NCBI RefSeq assembly: GCF_963860125.1
Contig: NZ_CAWLFA010000001.1
Location: 1,860,001-1,924,000 of the forward strand
DNA from: Picosynechococcus sp. PCC 7002
GTDB lineage: Bacteria; Cyanobacteriota; Cyanobacteriia; Cyanobacteriales; MRBY01
Direction: 5' to 3'
DNA: 64,000 bases
Shown one piece after another: positions 1 through 7,288 of this stretch; position 1 is the stretch's first letter, and the number at the start of each line of letters is the position of its first letter. The notes beneath the pieces were generated by a model. That model did not search any database. It saw nothing but the letters and a program-made list of their open reading frames with translations, and was not told the DNA's origin. Made by a program: the position numbers and the translations under genes.

Positions 1-201
1 GCAGCACGAGGTTCGGGTTCCGAGATTTATCTCTGGCTTCACCGCGATCGCCAATGGAAACAAGCCCGTGATTTAGCACTTTTGGCGATCGCCACCTATG
101 AGGGCAAAAACAAACAAGGTGAAACGGAAGTGCCGGAGGAGATTTTGGATCAAACTCTCTCTGAAGCAGAAACCAACGAATCCTTTGAACTCACTCTCTA
201 A
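1..201 (+). CDS. C-terminal end of a probable Cas8 (partial)
   Basis: An open frame runs in from the window edge and ends at TAA, leaving 66 residues that start AARGSGSEIYLWLHRDRQ and end in an acidic tail. The fragment shows no diagnostic motif. I infer the large Cascade subunit Cas8 (DevT/Cmx-type) because the gene lies 42 bases upstream of cas7 on the same strand, where this subunit belongs in DevTRS-type operons. A different cas gene ending here cannot be excluded. Confidence 0.5.
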   Translation, partial: AARGSGSEIYLWLHRDRQWKQARDLALLAIATYEGKNKQGETEVPEEILDQTLSEAETNESFELTL

Positions 202-243
202 ACCATTTATACAATCATCACTGAAAAATTAAGGAAAATAATT

Positions 244-1104
244 ATGTCTCAACATCTTTTTGCCACTATCGTCACCCCCACTGCTGTTGCTGCGAATAAC
301 CGGGGGGAGGGCGATGGTAGTACATTATCCACGCTTCAAAAAATCACCCGTGGTTATGACCAATACACCACTGTCAGTGCGGAGGCGATCCGGTGGGCAT
401 ATCGAGAATATTTTCAGTACCATCATGGGGATGAAACCAACCGCAGTTTTGACCCGGACAAAGATATTTACGAGTTTCAGACTGAGAAGTTTAATGCCGA
501 GACATTCATTGACGATGACCTTTTTGGGTACATGGATGCCAAGAAAGGAGCGAAAAATGAGAATGCGACAACTAAACGCCGAGGTGCTTTAGAAATTAGT
601 CGGGCAATCAGCCTTGATCCCTATTGGGGAGATGTGGCTTTTGGTTCCAAGGGTGGCGAGAAAAATAAAACTTCCATCCATCAAACGGAAGTCCATTGCA
701 CAGCCTATCAATACACCCTTGCGGTTACACCGGGACATTTAAAAAAAATTGAGCGGGTAAATTATCTCCTCGATGCCATGCCTTCCATTCGCCATGTGGG
801 TGGTAATCATTCCCGATTCCTATTTGAGTTTCGTCCTGAGTCGATTATCCTGCGGGTCACAGAAGATCCGAGTCCTTGGATTATGGGCTGCTTTGAACGG
901 GTCAGTGAATCTATTGGTTGTCCCAAATTAGTGCGCCTTGTAGAGGTCAATGATATTCCTGCCAATGAGTTAATCGTTGCGGGGGAAATTGCGGATACGC
1001 CCTACGGTCAACAGCTTAAGGAATTGGGCGTAAATGTTTGTCGCGGTGTAAAAGAGGCGATCGCCCTCACAAAGGAATCTTTGCAGATTAAGCTAGAGGC
1101 ATAA
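244..1104 (+). CDS. cas7: Type I CRISPR Cascade backbone protein Cas7 (Cst2/DevR family)
   Basis: The 286-residue protein has the characteristic DevR/Cst2 beginning: HLFATIVTPTAVAANNRGE at residues 4-22, followed by TTVSAEAIRWAYREYF near residues 41-56. Cas7 forms the helical backbone of Cascade and coats the crRNA spacer. The length is close to the family norm of about 280-320 residues. It follows a probable cas8 and precedes a toxin-antitoxin pair and then cas5, so it belongs to the effector block. The family name DevR comes from Myxococcus, where the same type of cas genes affects development. The family assignment rests on the N-terminal signature and the neighbours. Confidence 0.88.
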   Translation: MSQHLFATIVTPTAVAANNRGEGDGSTLSTLQKITRGYDQYTTVSAEAIRWAYREYFQYHHGDETNRSFDPDKDIYEFQTEKFNAETFIDDDLFGYMDAKKGAKNENATTKRRGALEISRAISLDPYWGDVAFGSKGGEKNKTSIHQTEVHCTAYQYTLAVTPGHLKKIERVNYLLDAMPSIRHVGGNHSRFLFEFRPESIILRVTEDPSPWIMGCFERVSESIGCPKLVRLVEVNDIPANELIVAGEIADTPYGQQLKELGVNVCRGVKEAIALTKESLQIKLEA

Positions 1105-1120
1105 TTTGGGAGAACAACCG

Positions 1121-1351
1121 ATGCTGATCCAAAAAATTATCGATGAACTCCATGAAATTCCTGAGGATAAACTGAATCAGGTCTATGAACTCATTCATTA
1201 TTTTCAGTTGGGGCTCAAACAAGAGCAAATAAGCATTCCATCAAACGATACAGTCCAAACTTGGTCACAGGGAAATCCTCTCAAAAATACGATTATTGCC
1301 GAAGAGGATATTGTGAGCCCGATTGATGTTGCTTGGGATGCCCAAACATGA
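1121..1351 (+). CDS. DUF2281-type antitoxin embedded in the cas operon
   Basis: The 76-residue protein begins MLIQKIIDELHEIPEDKLNQ, with HYFQ soon after, which is typical of the DUF2281 antitoxins that accompany PIN-domain toxins. I chose the ATG at 1121 because GGGAG lies 8 bases upstream; a TTG at 1106 would also be in frame. It starts 16 bases after the cas7 stop, and its stop overlaps the toxin start by four bases (ATGA), the usual sign of coupled translation in toxin-antitoxin pairs. It should bind and neutralise the downstream toxin and may autoregulate the pair. Its place inside a cas operon is unusual. Confidence 0.8.
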   Translation: MLIQKIIDELHEIPEDKLNQVYELIHYFQLGLKQEQISIPSNDTVQTWSQGNPLKNTIIAEEDIVSPIDVAWDAQT

Positions 1352-1734
1352 TCATCCTAGATACCCATGTCTGGATCTGGTGGATGACCGAATCACCAAA
1401 ATTATCTAGTCCAGCAGCAGCGGCGATCGCCGAATATTCCATCATTGGCATACCCAGTATTTCTTGTTGGGAAATAGCAATGTTAGTCGCGAAAAATCGT
1501 CTTACTTTCTCGATGGATGTTCAAACTTGGCTGAAATTATCCTTAGAACATCCCAAAATTCGGCTTTTACCCCTCAGCCCAGAAATTGCGGTGCTTTCCA
1601 CCCGCTTACCTAAAAATTTTCACAGTGATCCAGCGGATCGACTCATTGTTGCAACCTGTTTAACCTACCAAACTTCTCTGGTGTCCAAAGATTCTCTAAG
1701 TCAACAATGGGGACAGTTAGAAGTGATTTGGTAA
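1348..1734 (+). CDS. PIN-domain toxin, VapC-like, embedded in the cas operon
   Basis: This is a 128-residue PIN-domain ribonuclease. It begins MIILDTHVWIWW, with acidic D5. E42 lies in ISCWE and D97 in SDPADRLIVA, giving the metal-binding residues expected of an active nuclease. VapC-type toxins cleave tRNA or rRNA when their antitoxin is lost. I chose the ATG at 1348, which overlaps the antitoxin stop, rather than an earlier in-frame start at 1333. cas5 begins 19 bases after its stop, so the pair is cotranscribed with or sandwiched by Cascade genes. The toxin appears intact: no frameshift and no lost catalytic residue. Confidence 0.87.
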   Translation: MIILDTHVWIWWMTESPKLSSPAAAAIAEYSIIGIPSISCWEIAMLVAKNRLTFSMDVQTWLKLSLEHPKIRLLPLSPEIAVLSTRLPKNFHSDPADRLIVATCLTYQTSLVSKDSLSQQWGQLEVIW

Positions 1735-1753
1735 TTTTTGAGATGAAAAAATA

Positions 1754-2386
1754 ATGGAAATACTTTATTTAGAGTGCCCCTGTACCAGTTTCCCTCGAAG
1801 CTTTGCACGGGACTACAAAGAAACCTATCTCTACCCACCACCATCAACGATCTATGGCTTTCTATTATCCCTAGTCGGTGAGGAAGATTTAACCGCCCAT
1901 CTAGGGGTAAAAATTGCCATTGGTCTCATTGGTGATGCACCAACCGTCTCTCGCATTGTTCGCAAACAACGTCACCACAAATTTAGTAAAACTCACATGG
2001 GAACCTATCCCAGCAGTAAATTTTCTAAGCCGAATCATCAGGAATTACTGACAGATTTAAAGGTTGCCCTGCGGCTAGATTCCGCTGAAGAAACAGCTAA
2101 GGTAAACCTTGCCGAAAGAGTGGCGATCGCCCTCTCTAGTCCAGAGAAGATCGCCCGATTTGGAGGCTTATCACTAGGCGAATCTTGGGCAATGGCCAAT
2201 GGCGTTCGTCCCTATCGACTGGATGATGGGGATATTCGTTGGCTGATAACTGATAACCGTGGTTTGATTGGTCTGCCGATTTGGATTGACCGAAAAACAA
2301 CCAGAGGAACATTTCAGCGGTTTACCCTAGAACAAGGTGGCATGTTTCATGAGAAAGCTTGGGTCACAATCAAGTGTGATAACTAA
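1754..2386 (+). CDS. cas5: Type I CRISPR Cascade protein Cas5 (DevS/Cmx5 type)
   Basis: The 210-residue protein has a RAMP-like start (ILYLECPCTSFPRSFARDY, residues 3-21) followed by LYPPPSTIYGFLLSLVGEED. The P-P-S-T-I-Y-G-F-L pattern near residues 28-38 is typical of Cas5. Cas5 caps the crRNA 5' handle in Cascade. The sequence resembles the DevS/Cmx5 branch, which fits the DevR-like Cas7 and the Cas4-Cas1 fusion. The start is the ATG at 1754; an earlier ATG at 1743 hits a stop after two codons. An 80-base T-rich gap separates it from cas4-cas1, with no cas3 between. Confidence 0.82.
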   Translation: MEILYLECPCTSFPRSFARDYKETYLYPPPSTIYGFLLSLVGEEDLTAHLGVKIAIGLIGDAPTVSRIVRKQRHHKFSKTHMGTYPSSKFSKPNHQELLTDLKVALRLDSAEETAKVNLAERVAIALSSPEKIARFGGLSLGESWAMANGVRPYRLDDGDIRWLITDNRGLIGLPIWIDRKTTRGTFQRFTLEQGGMFHEKAWVTIKCDN

Positions 2387-2466
2387 CGTGTTTTTTTTAA
2401 GTAGGAAAGATTATTGCCGGGGTGATTTTTCAAAATACATTTAATAACTTTTTTGAGGTTCATTAA

Positions 2467-4125
2467 ATGTTTGCTCCGGTTATTCCCGAAACACAACCAA
2501 CAATTAAAGTATCAGGTCTTCATGCGATCGCCTATTGTCCGCGACTGTTCTATCTTGAGGAAGTAGAAGGACTCTATACACAGGATGCAGCAGTATTTGC
2601 AGGGCGGCGACTCCATGTGGATCTCGAACAAGAGGAGGAGGGAGAATGGGAAGATCTTTATCTCGAAAGTGAAGATTTAGGCATTCGGGGTCGGGTGGAT
2701 GCCCTCCGCACTCGTAATGGTCTAACGATTCCCTATGAGCACAAGCGAGGGAAGGCGGCACGGGATGATCAGAAAAATCCTTTGCCTTGGGAGAGCGATC
2801 ACCTGCAGATTATTTCCTACTGCTATCTGTTAGAAGTCTCCCTAGGGATTTCTATTTCCGAGGGTCGGATTCGTTACCATGCGGATAATGTCCTCATCCA
2901 TGTGCCCTTTGATGAAACGGCAAAAGCAGAGGTCAGAGAGGCGATCGCCAATGCTAGAAAACTTTTAGACTCTGATTTTCGTCCCCCTGTCACGGAAAAC
3001 GAACGACTTTGTGCCCGTTGTTCCCTTGCGCCCGTTTGTTTACCAGAGGAAGCACGCCTTGCCCATGACCGAGAATGGCAACCGATCCGCTTATTTCCCA
3101 AGGACGACGATCGCCAAATTCTTCATACTCTTGAACCGGGCACGAGGGTCGGGCGCACCGGAGAACAAATTAAAATTACCCGACGAGATCAACCCATCGA
3201 AAAGATTGCCGTCCAGCAAGTCTCCCAAGTCGTTCTCCATGGTTTTTCGCAAATTTCGACCCAAGCCCTCCATTTCCTTGCCAGTCACAATGTCGGCATT
3301 CACTGGATTTCGGGTGGCGATCGCTACATCGGTAGTTTCGATAATCGTCAGGGCAGTATCCAGCGGCGGATTCAGCAATATCGCGCCCTCAGCCAAACGG
3401 ATTTTTGTGTGGATCTCGCCAAAAAACTGGTGTGGTGTCGCGGTCAAGGGCAACGAAAATTTCTCATGCGGGGAAAACGAAGTAACAAAGCCAGTTCACC
3501 CAAATTGAATGAGGCGATCTCCCAAATGAAACGGGTATTGAAACAGGTGGAAAATGCGGAGAATCTGGCTACTCTCCTCGGCATTGAAGGGAATTTGGCG
3601 GCACTCTATTTTGGCGCATTACCCTGTACCCTCACCGCAACTGTCCCTAATGAACTACGGTTTTCTGGTCGCAATCGTCGTCCACCCAAAGATCGCTTTA
3701 ATGCCCTCCTCAGTTTTGGCTATAGTCTCCTACTAAAAGATGTGATGAACAGCATTATCGCCGTTGGTCTAGAGCCTGCCCTCGGTTTCTATCACCAACC
3801 CCGCACCCAAGCCTCCCCCCTCGCCCTTGATCTGATGGAGATTTTTCGAGTTCCCCTCGTCGATATGGTCGTCATCGCCTCGATCAACCGTTCTCAATGG
3901 GATATTACCGAGGATTTTTCAATTCGGGGTCAGCAGGTTTGGCTCTCTGATTCGGGTCGCAAAAAGTTTATCGAGTGCTATGAACGCCGTAAAGCTGAGT
4001 TATGGAAACATCCCATGCTTGGTTATTCCCTCAGTTATGCCCGCCTCATTGAGCTAGAGGTGCGGCTCCTCGAAAAAGAATGGTCTGGGGAAGCGGGTCT
4101 ATTCGGTCAACTGATTGTGAGGTGA
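2467..4125 (+). CDS. cas4-cas1: Cas4-Cas1 fusion protein of the CRISPR adaptation module
   Basis: A 552-residue fusion. Residues 1 to about 200 are a Cas4 RecB-like nuclease: Fe-S cysteine C24 (YCPRLFY) with C182, C185 and C191; nuclease residues H49, D78 (GRVDAL), E91 and K93 (YEHKRG) and Q114. Residues from about 205 on are the Cas1 integrase, with E374 (LGIEGN), H443 (GFYHQ) and acidic D455 or E458 (ALDLMEIF) as the metal site. Cas4 trims prespacers and selects the PAM, while Cas1 joins them into the array with Cas2. Such fusions occur in MYXAN and I-G (formerly I-U) systems. The start has GAGG upstream. The stop is two bases before cas2. Confidence 0.93.
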   Translation: MFAPVIPETQPTIKVSGLHAIAYCPRLFYLEEVEGLYTQDAAVFAGRRLHVDLEQEEEGEWEDLYLESEDLGIRGRVDALRTRNGLTIPYEHKRGKAARDDQKNPLPWESDHLQIISYCYLLEVSLGISISEGRIRYHADNVLIHVPFDETAKAEVREAIANARKLLDSDFRPPVTENERLCARCSLAPVCLPEEARLAHDREWQPIRLFPKDDDRQILHTLEPGTRVGRTGEQIKITRRDQPIEKIAVQQVSQVVLHGFSQISTQALHFLASHNVGIHWISGGDRYIGSFDNRQGSIQRRIQQYRALSQTDFCVDLAKKLVWCRGQGQRKFLMRGKRSNKASSPKLNEAISQMKRVLKQVENAENLATLLGIEGNLAALYFGALPCTLTATVPNELRFSGRNRRPPKDRFNALLSFGYSLLLKDVMNSIIAVGLEPALGFYHQPRTQASPLALDLMEIFRVPLVDMVVIASINRSQWDITEDFSIRGQQVWLSDSGRKKFIECYERRKAELWKHPMLGYSLSYARLIELEVRLLEKEWSGEAGLFGQLIVR

Positions 4126-4127
4126 TC

Positions 4128-4421
4128 ATGGCAGAACTCAAACATTGGTATTTAGTTTGTTATGACATCCGCTCCCAAAAGCGTTGGCGTAAAGCTTATA
4201 AGCTCCTCGAAGGCTATGGGGAACGCATCCAATATTCGATTTTCCGCTGTTGGTTGACTCAGCGATCGCGAGAAAAGTTACGCTGGCAATTAGAGGAGGT
4301 GCTCACCAAGGAGGATGATCTTTTACTTATTCGCTTGTCACAACAATGTGTACAGGATTTACCCAAATATAACCGTCCGAATACTTGGCTCTTTGATGAA
4401 CAGACATTTAAGGTACTCTGA
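4128..4421 (+). CDS. cas2: CRISPR-associated protein Cas2
   Basis: The 97-residue protein has a ferredoxin-like start, LKHWYLVCYDIRSQKRWRKA, with the conserved aspartate D13 at the end of the first strand, and GERIQYSIFRCWL in the second. Cas2 is the structural dimer that holds two Cas1 dimers during spacer integration. I chose the ATG at 4128, which nearly abuts the cas4-cas1 stop, rather than a longer in-frame form beginning at 4080 that would overlap cas1. It is the last cas gene before the leader and array. Confidence 0.9.
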   Translation: MAELKHWYLVCYDIRSQKRWRKAYKLLEGYGERIQYSIFRCWLTQRSREKLRWQLEEVLTKEDDLLLIRLSQQCVQDLPKYNRPNTWLFDEQTFKVL

Positions 4422-4676
4422 AATGTTGCAAGCAATGGGGACTGTTTGGGGCGATCGCCTTTTTAAAATCGCTCAAAGAATTGGCTACTGGGCTTTTGCA
4501 ATTTATCAGCAGCGGCTTAGATCCCTGTTTTTTCTGAAAACGCCTACCCTATCTAGGTTTCAGGAACATCCAATCAAGCTAAATTTTCTTCAAAGAGCCT
4601 CAGCTTGCTATGATTCACTAGGAACCTTGCAAAAGTTACCCAGAAGTCTTGCTCAGACTAAATTCTAGGACGCGCT
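4422..4676 (+). promoter_or_regulatory. CRISPR leader region
   Basis: The 255 bases between cas2 and the first repeat hold no convincing gene and are the probable leader. TATGAT at 4609-4614 is a good -10 box with weak T-rich -35 matches 17-18 bases upstream, so transcription could begin near 4621, about 56 bases before the first repeat. That the leader lies here is inferred from the degenerate repeat at the opposite end of the array and from the repeat hairpin, which pairs better in this transcription direction. Confidence 0.6.
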
Positions 4677-5652
4677 ATGTCCAAACCATTGATGCCGTAA
4701 GGCGTTGAGCACAGACGAACTCTCCGTTCCCATCGCTGATTTGCAGGTTGTGTCCAAACCATTGATGCCGTAAGGCGTTGAGCACACGTAATCAACCTGG
4801 GGCGAATAATCTTTCATAGGGTGTCCAAACCATTGATGCCGTAAGGCGTTGAGCACTGAGGCGTTGAATGTTGTTGTTGTTCTTTGATTAAATGTGTCCA
4901 AACCATTGATGCCGTAAGGCGTTGAGCACGGAGAATGGAGAAAGAGAACCACGCTTCACAGTTGAGTGTCCAAACCATTGATGCCGTAAGGCGTTGAGCA
5001 CTAATGGGCAAGCTCGTGGGTTTCTTCTTGCCAGGAGTGTCCAAACCATTGATGCCGTAAGGCGTTGAGCACATGGGGAGCTGCGGGGTATTTTTCACCC
5101 ATTCCCAGAAGTGTCCAAACCATTGATGCCGTAAGGCGTTGAGCACCAGAGGAACTTCCGGTGGATGTCCTTGCGGAGTACGTGTCCAAACCATTGATGC
5201 CGTAAGGCGTTGAGCACGGCGGCACTTGGAGCAGCTGTGGCAGTGACGGCAAAGTGTCCAAACCATTGATGCCGTAAGGCGTTGAGCACAGTAAATCCTC
5301 GAACATTGGCTTAGTATTTGAGTGTGTGTCCAAACCATTGATGCCGTAAGGCGTTGAGCACGCGACCAGGGTGCTGTAATCCGTTTCGTTTTTTAAGGTG
5401 TGTCCAAACCATTGATGCCGTAAGGCGTTGAGCACACTTTCGAGAGGGCGTTAGCAATACAGGTTCTTCAGGTGTCCAAACCATTGATGCCGTAAGGCGT
5501 TGAGCACGACGATTGAGAGATAAATGGCTACGGAATTATGCCCAGTGTCCAAACCATTGATGCCGTAAGGCGTTGAGCACGGCGGCTGTGTTGGCGTAGA
5601 TCCAGAAAAACTTAATGTGTCCAGACCATTGATGCCATAAGGCGTTGAGCAC
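4677..5652 (+). CRISPR. CRISPR array, 14 repeats and 13 spacers
   Basis: The 36-base repeat reads GTGTCCAAACCATTGATG then CCGTAAGGCGTTGAGCAC. Repeats start at 4677, 4750, 4821, 4894, 4966, 5037, 5111, 5182, 5254, 5326, 5400, 5472, 5545 and 5617. Spacers are 35-38 bases and all different. Repeats 2-13 are identical. The first has A for G at base 1. The last has two substitutions (CCAGACC and GCCATAAGG), marking the trailer end. Within the repeat ATGCC-GTAA-GGCGT forms a 5-bp stem with a GNRA-type loop, one pair being U-G; the opposite strand would have a C-A mismatch there. This supports plus-strand transcription, with TTGAGCAC as the likely 8-base crRNA handle. Confidence 0.97.
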
Positions 5653-5767
5653 TTTAGGGCGTCTAAATCCCGGTTTATCGTTTCAATATTCATGGCTTTT
5701 CTGGCCTATATTTGGCCTAAGCCTTACGAGGGGACAGGCATCCCAGGCCACCATGAAAAAGTAAGCA

Positions 5768-5803
5768 AATTTTCCTTACGCTACCGATAGCGCAATGGAA
5801 ATT
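5768..5803. terminator. Imperfect hairpin between array and tRNA, possible terminator
   Basis: CGCTA-CCGA-TAGCG forms a small stem-loop flanked by imperfectly complementary AAATTTTCC and GGAAATTT arms. It lies between the plus-strand array and the minus-strand tRNA and could end transcription from either side. There is no long clean T-run, so this is tentative. Confidence 0.35.
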
Positions 5804-5821
5804 TGACCTACACTGTAAATA

Positions 5822-5895
5822 TGGCTCGAGGCAGATTTGAACTGCCGACCTTGGGCTTATGAGTCCCCTGCTCTAACCAACTGAGCTACCGAGCC
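5822..5895 (-). tRNA. tRNA-Met (CAT), elongator type
   Basis: On the minus strand GGCTCGG pairs with TCGAGCC as the acceptor stem, with one G-U pair. The D arm is GCTC-AGTTGGTTA-GAGC. The anticodon loop is CTCATAA with anticodon CAT. The T arm is GGCAG-TTCAAAT-CTGCC. The anticodon stem has three G-C pairs flanked by non-canonical pairs. The discriminator base is A and CCA is not encoded. The acceptor stem is fully paired at 1-72, unlike an initiator tRNA. A lysidine-modified tRNA-Ile(CAT) is a less likely alternative. Confidence 0.92.
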
Positions 5896-6010
5896 AAAAC
5901 CGTAAACGATTATAACTATAGCAACTGCTTGTGTCAAGGGCTTGGTTTAGGGTCATTGTAAATGTCCAAACTTGAGTACAAAACAAGACTAGCCGCTGCC
6001 CACATTAACC

Positions 6011-6478
6011 ATGTCTAAATTGCCCAAAATTGACCGACAGCGGGAACACCAAGCCAACGAACGTACCTTTCTGGCCTGGTTGCGCACCTCAATCGCCCTA
6101 ATTGGCTTCGGCTTTGCGATCGCCCGTTTTGGTTTTTTTGTGCGTCAAATTGAAGAAACCCTAGTCTCCCAAAGTAATTTGCCCTTGCCGAACCTGGCCT
6201 CTTCCGAAACACTGGGTCGAGCCTTTGCGATCGCCGGCATTGTGATCATTGCTTTGGCTCTGTGGAACTACCACCAACATTTTCGCCAAATTGAGCAGGG
6301 AAATTATCAACCCAATCGCTGGATGATTACCACAACGGCTCTGGTGGCAATGGTTTTAGGGGGGCTGAGTTTGATTTTGATGATTGGCAGTAAACCCGAT
6401 CCGACTCGGGAGGATTTTTCTCGCTCCCAGGCCTTTCCTAGAGCTTCAAATGTGTTTAAGCGTCACACTAGGTACTAA
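6011..6478 (+). CDS. DUF202 (YidH-like) inner-membrane protein
   Basis: The 155-residue protein has the DUF202 signature DRQREHQANERTFLAWLRTS at residues 8-27, then the first membrane helix (IALIGFGFAIARFGFFV). Two further helices lie near residues 70-85 and 100-120. The function of the family is not established; it is widespread in bacteria. A charged tail follows the last helix. It stands alone between the tRNA and the SRP RNA gene, both of which have their own transcription. Confidence 0.8.
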   Translation: MSKLPKIDRQREHQANERTFLAWLRTSIALIGFGFAIARFGFFVRQIEETLVSQSNLPLPNLASSETLGRAFAIAGIVIIALALWNYHQHFRQIEQGNYQPNRWMITTTALVAMVLGGLSLILMIGSKPDPTREDFSRSQAFPRASNVFKRHTRY

Positions 6479-6502
6479 TTCCCAAGGGGAAGACTTCTGT
6501 GT

Positions 6503-6508
6503 TATATT
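6503..6508 (+). promoter_or_regulatory. Probable -10 box of the SRP RNA gene
   Basis: TATATT lies 7 bases before the predicted 5' end of the SRP RNA, which is the right spacing for a -10 element. No clear -35 box was identified. Confidence 0.45.
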
Positions 6509-6514
6509 TTTAAG

Positions 6515-6611
6515 CGACTCGGATCTATGCGATCTCGACGCCCAAACCTTGTCAGGACCGGAAGGTAGCAGCAATACGGGATGCTCGTGGTAGGCGTAGG
6601 CTCCGGGTCTT
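6515..6611 (+). ncRNA. ffs: Signal recognition particle 4.5S RNA
   Basis: The conserved SRP tip is present: TTGTCAGGACCGGAAGGTAG followed by CAGCAA, the hallmark of the Ffh-binding domain of bacterial small SRP RNA. The ends close into a stem, GACTCGGA (6516-6523) with TCCGGGTC (6602-6609). The length of about 97 bases is normal for the short bacterial form. A T-rich stretch follows directly, so the closing stem may double as the terminator hairpin. The RNA works with Ffh to target membrane proteins cotranslationally. Confidence 0.95.
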
Positions 6612-6639
6612 TTAGTTTTTTGGGGATTGCAGCAGTCAG

Positions 6640-7230
6640 TTAGTACTTTTCACGGCTTAGGACAAACACGCTACCCTCATTCCCCCGGCCAATGCGCAGA
6701 TCTTCGTCGAGATAAGTAATATCAAGCCAGCCATTATTATTTTTGCTGTTAATTCCCACATCAACAGGAAAGAATTTTTTCCCGGCTAACATTTGCTCGA
6801 CGAGTCCTTTCGGAAAACGGTAGTTCATTAGGCGCTGGGAGCCAATCACGTAGCGATTGAAGAAAACATTCACCCGCTGATCAGAGACGGGAGTGAAAGA
6901 GGCTTCCACAAGCACTAAGCCTTCAAGGAAAGGAATCCCCTCTAGTTCGGCGATGTTGTAGATTTTTTGCTGGAGTGGCCGCACACATTGGTAAACCTGC
7001 CCTAGCTGCAAAAGGGGAAAGCGATTGATCCCCAAGATGCCTTTGCTGGTGGTATAAATCAGTCGCCAATCCCCTTCGAGTAAGGTTGTCGCTTCTAGGG
7101 GCTTGGGGGTCGGGTTTTGGTCTTCGAGGCGATCGACGATGGCGAGGATATTGGCGCGGTCTACTTCAGTGGCGATCAGACCACGATTTTTTCCGGCAAT
7201 GGTTTCAAGGAGGTTCGTTTTTAGATTCAT
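6640..7230 (-). CDS. PAP/fibrillin family protein
   Basis: The 196-residue protein has fibrillin (plastid lipid-associated protein) features: an N-terminal helix region LKTNLLETIAGKNRGL, then LLEGDWRLIYTTSKGILGIN at about residues 50-69, and a C-terminal WLDITYLDEDLRIGRGNEGS. In plastids and cyanobacteria these lipocalin-like proteins are associated with thylakoid lipid structures and stress; the role here is not shown by the sequence. It lies 58 bases downstream of proB on the same strand and could be cotranscribed. No strong ribosome binding site is visible. Confidence 0.82.
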   Translation of the reverse strand: MNLKTNLLETIAGKNRGLIATEVDRANILAIVDRLEDQNPTPKPLEATTLLEGDWRLIYTTSKGILGINRFPLLQLGQVYQCVRPLQQKIYNIAELEGIPFLEGLVLVEASFTPVSDQRVNVFFNRYVIGSQRLMNYRFPKGLVEQMLAGKKFFPVDVGINSKNNNGWLDITYLDEDLRIGRGNEGSVFVLSREKY

Positions 7231-7288
7231 GGAAAGGTGAGCAGTGGTCAGCGCAGGTCTAAGGAAATTTAGGCCATAGATTATTTTC

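Noticed and set aside
4315..4668. A 117-codon plus-strand frame overlapping cas2 and the leader
   Set aside because: It starts inside cas2, has no recognisable domain, and covers the region expected to be the CRISPR leader.
4713..5616. Self-targeting or identifiable spacers
   Set aside because: By eye no spacer matched another part of the window, and no phage or plasmid source can be named without a search.
4665..5693. Several minus-strand reading frames with repeating peptide units across the array
   Set aside because: They arise because the 36-base CRISPR repeat has no stop codon in several frames; the repeating peptides are only the repeat translated.
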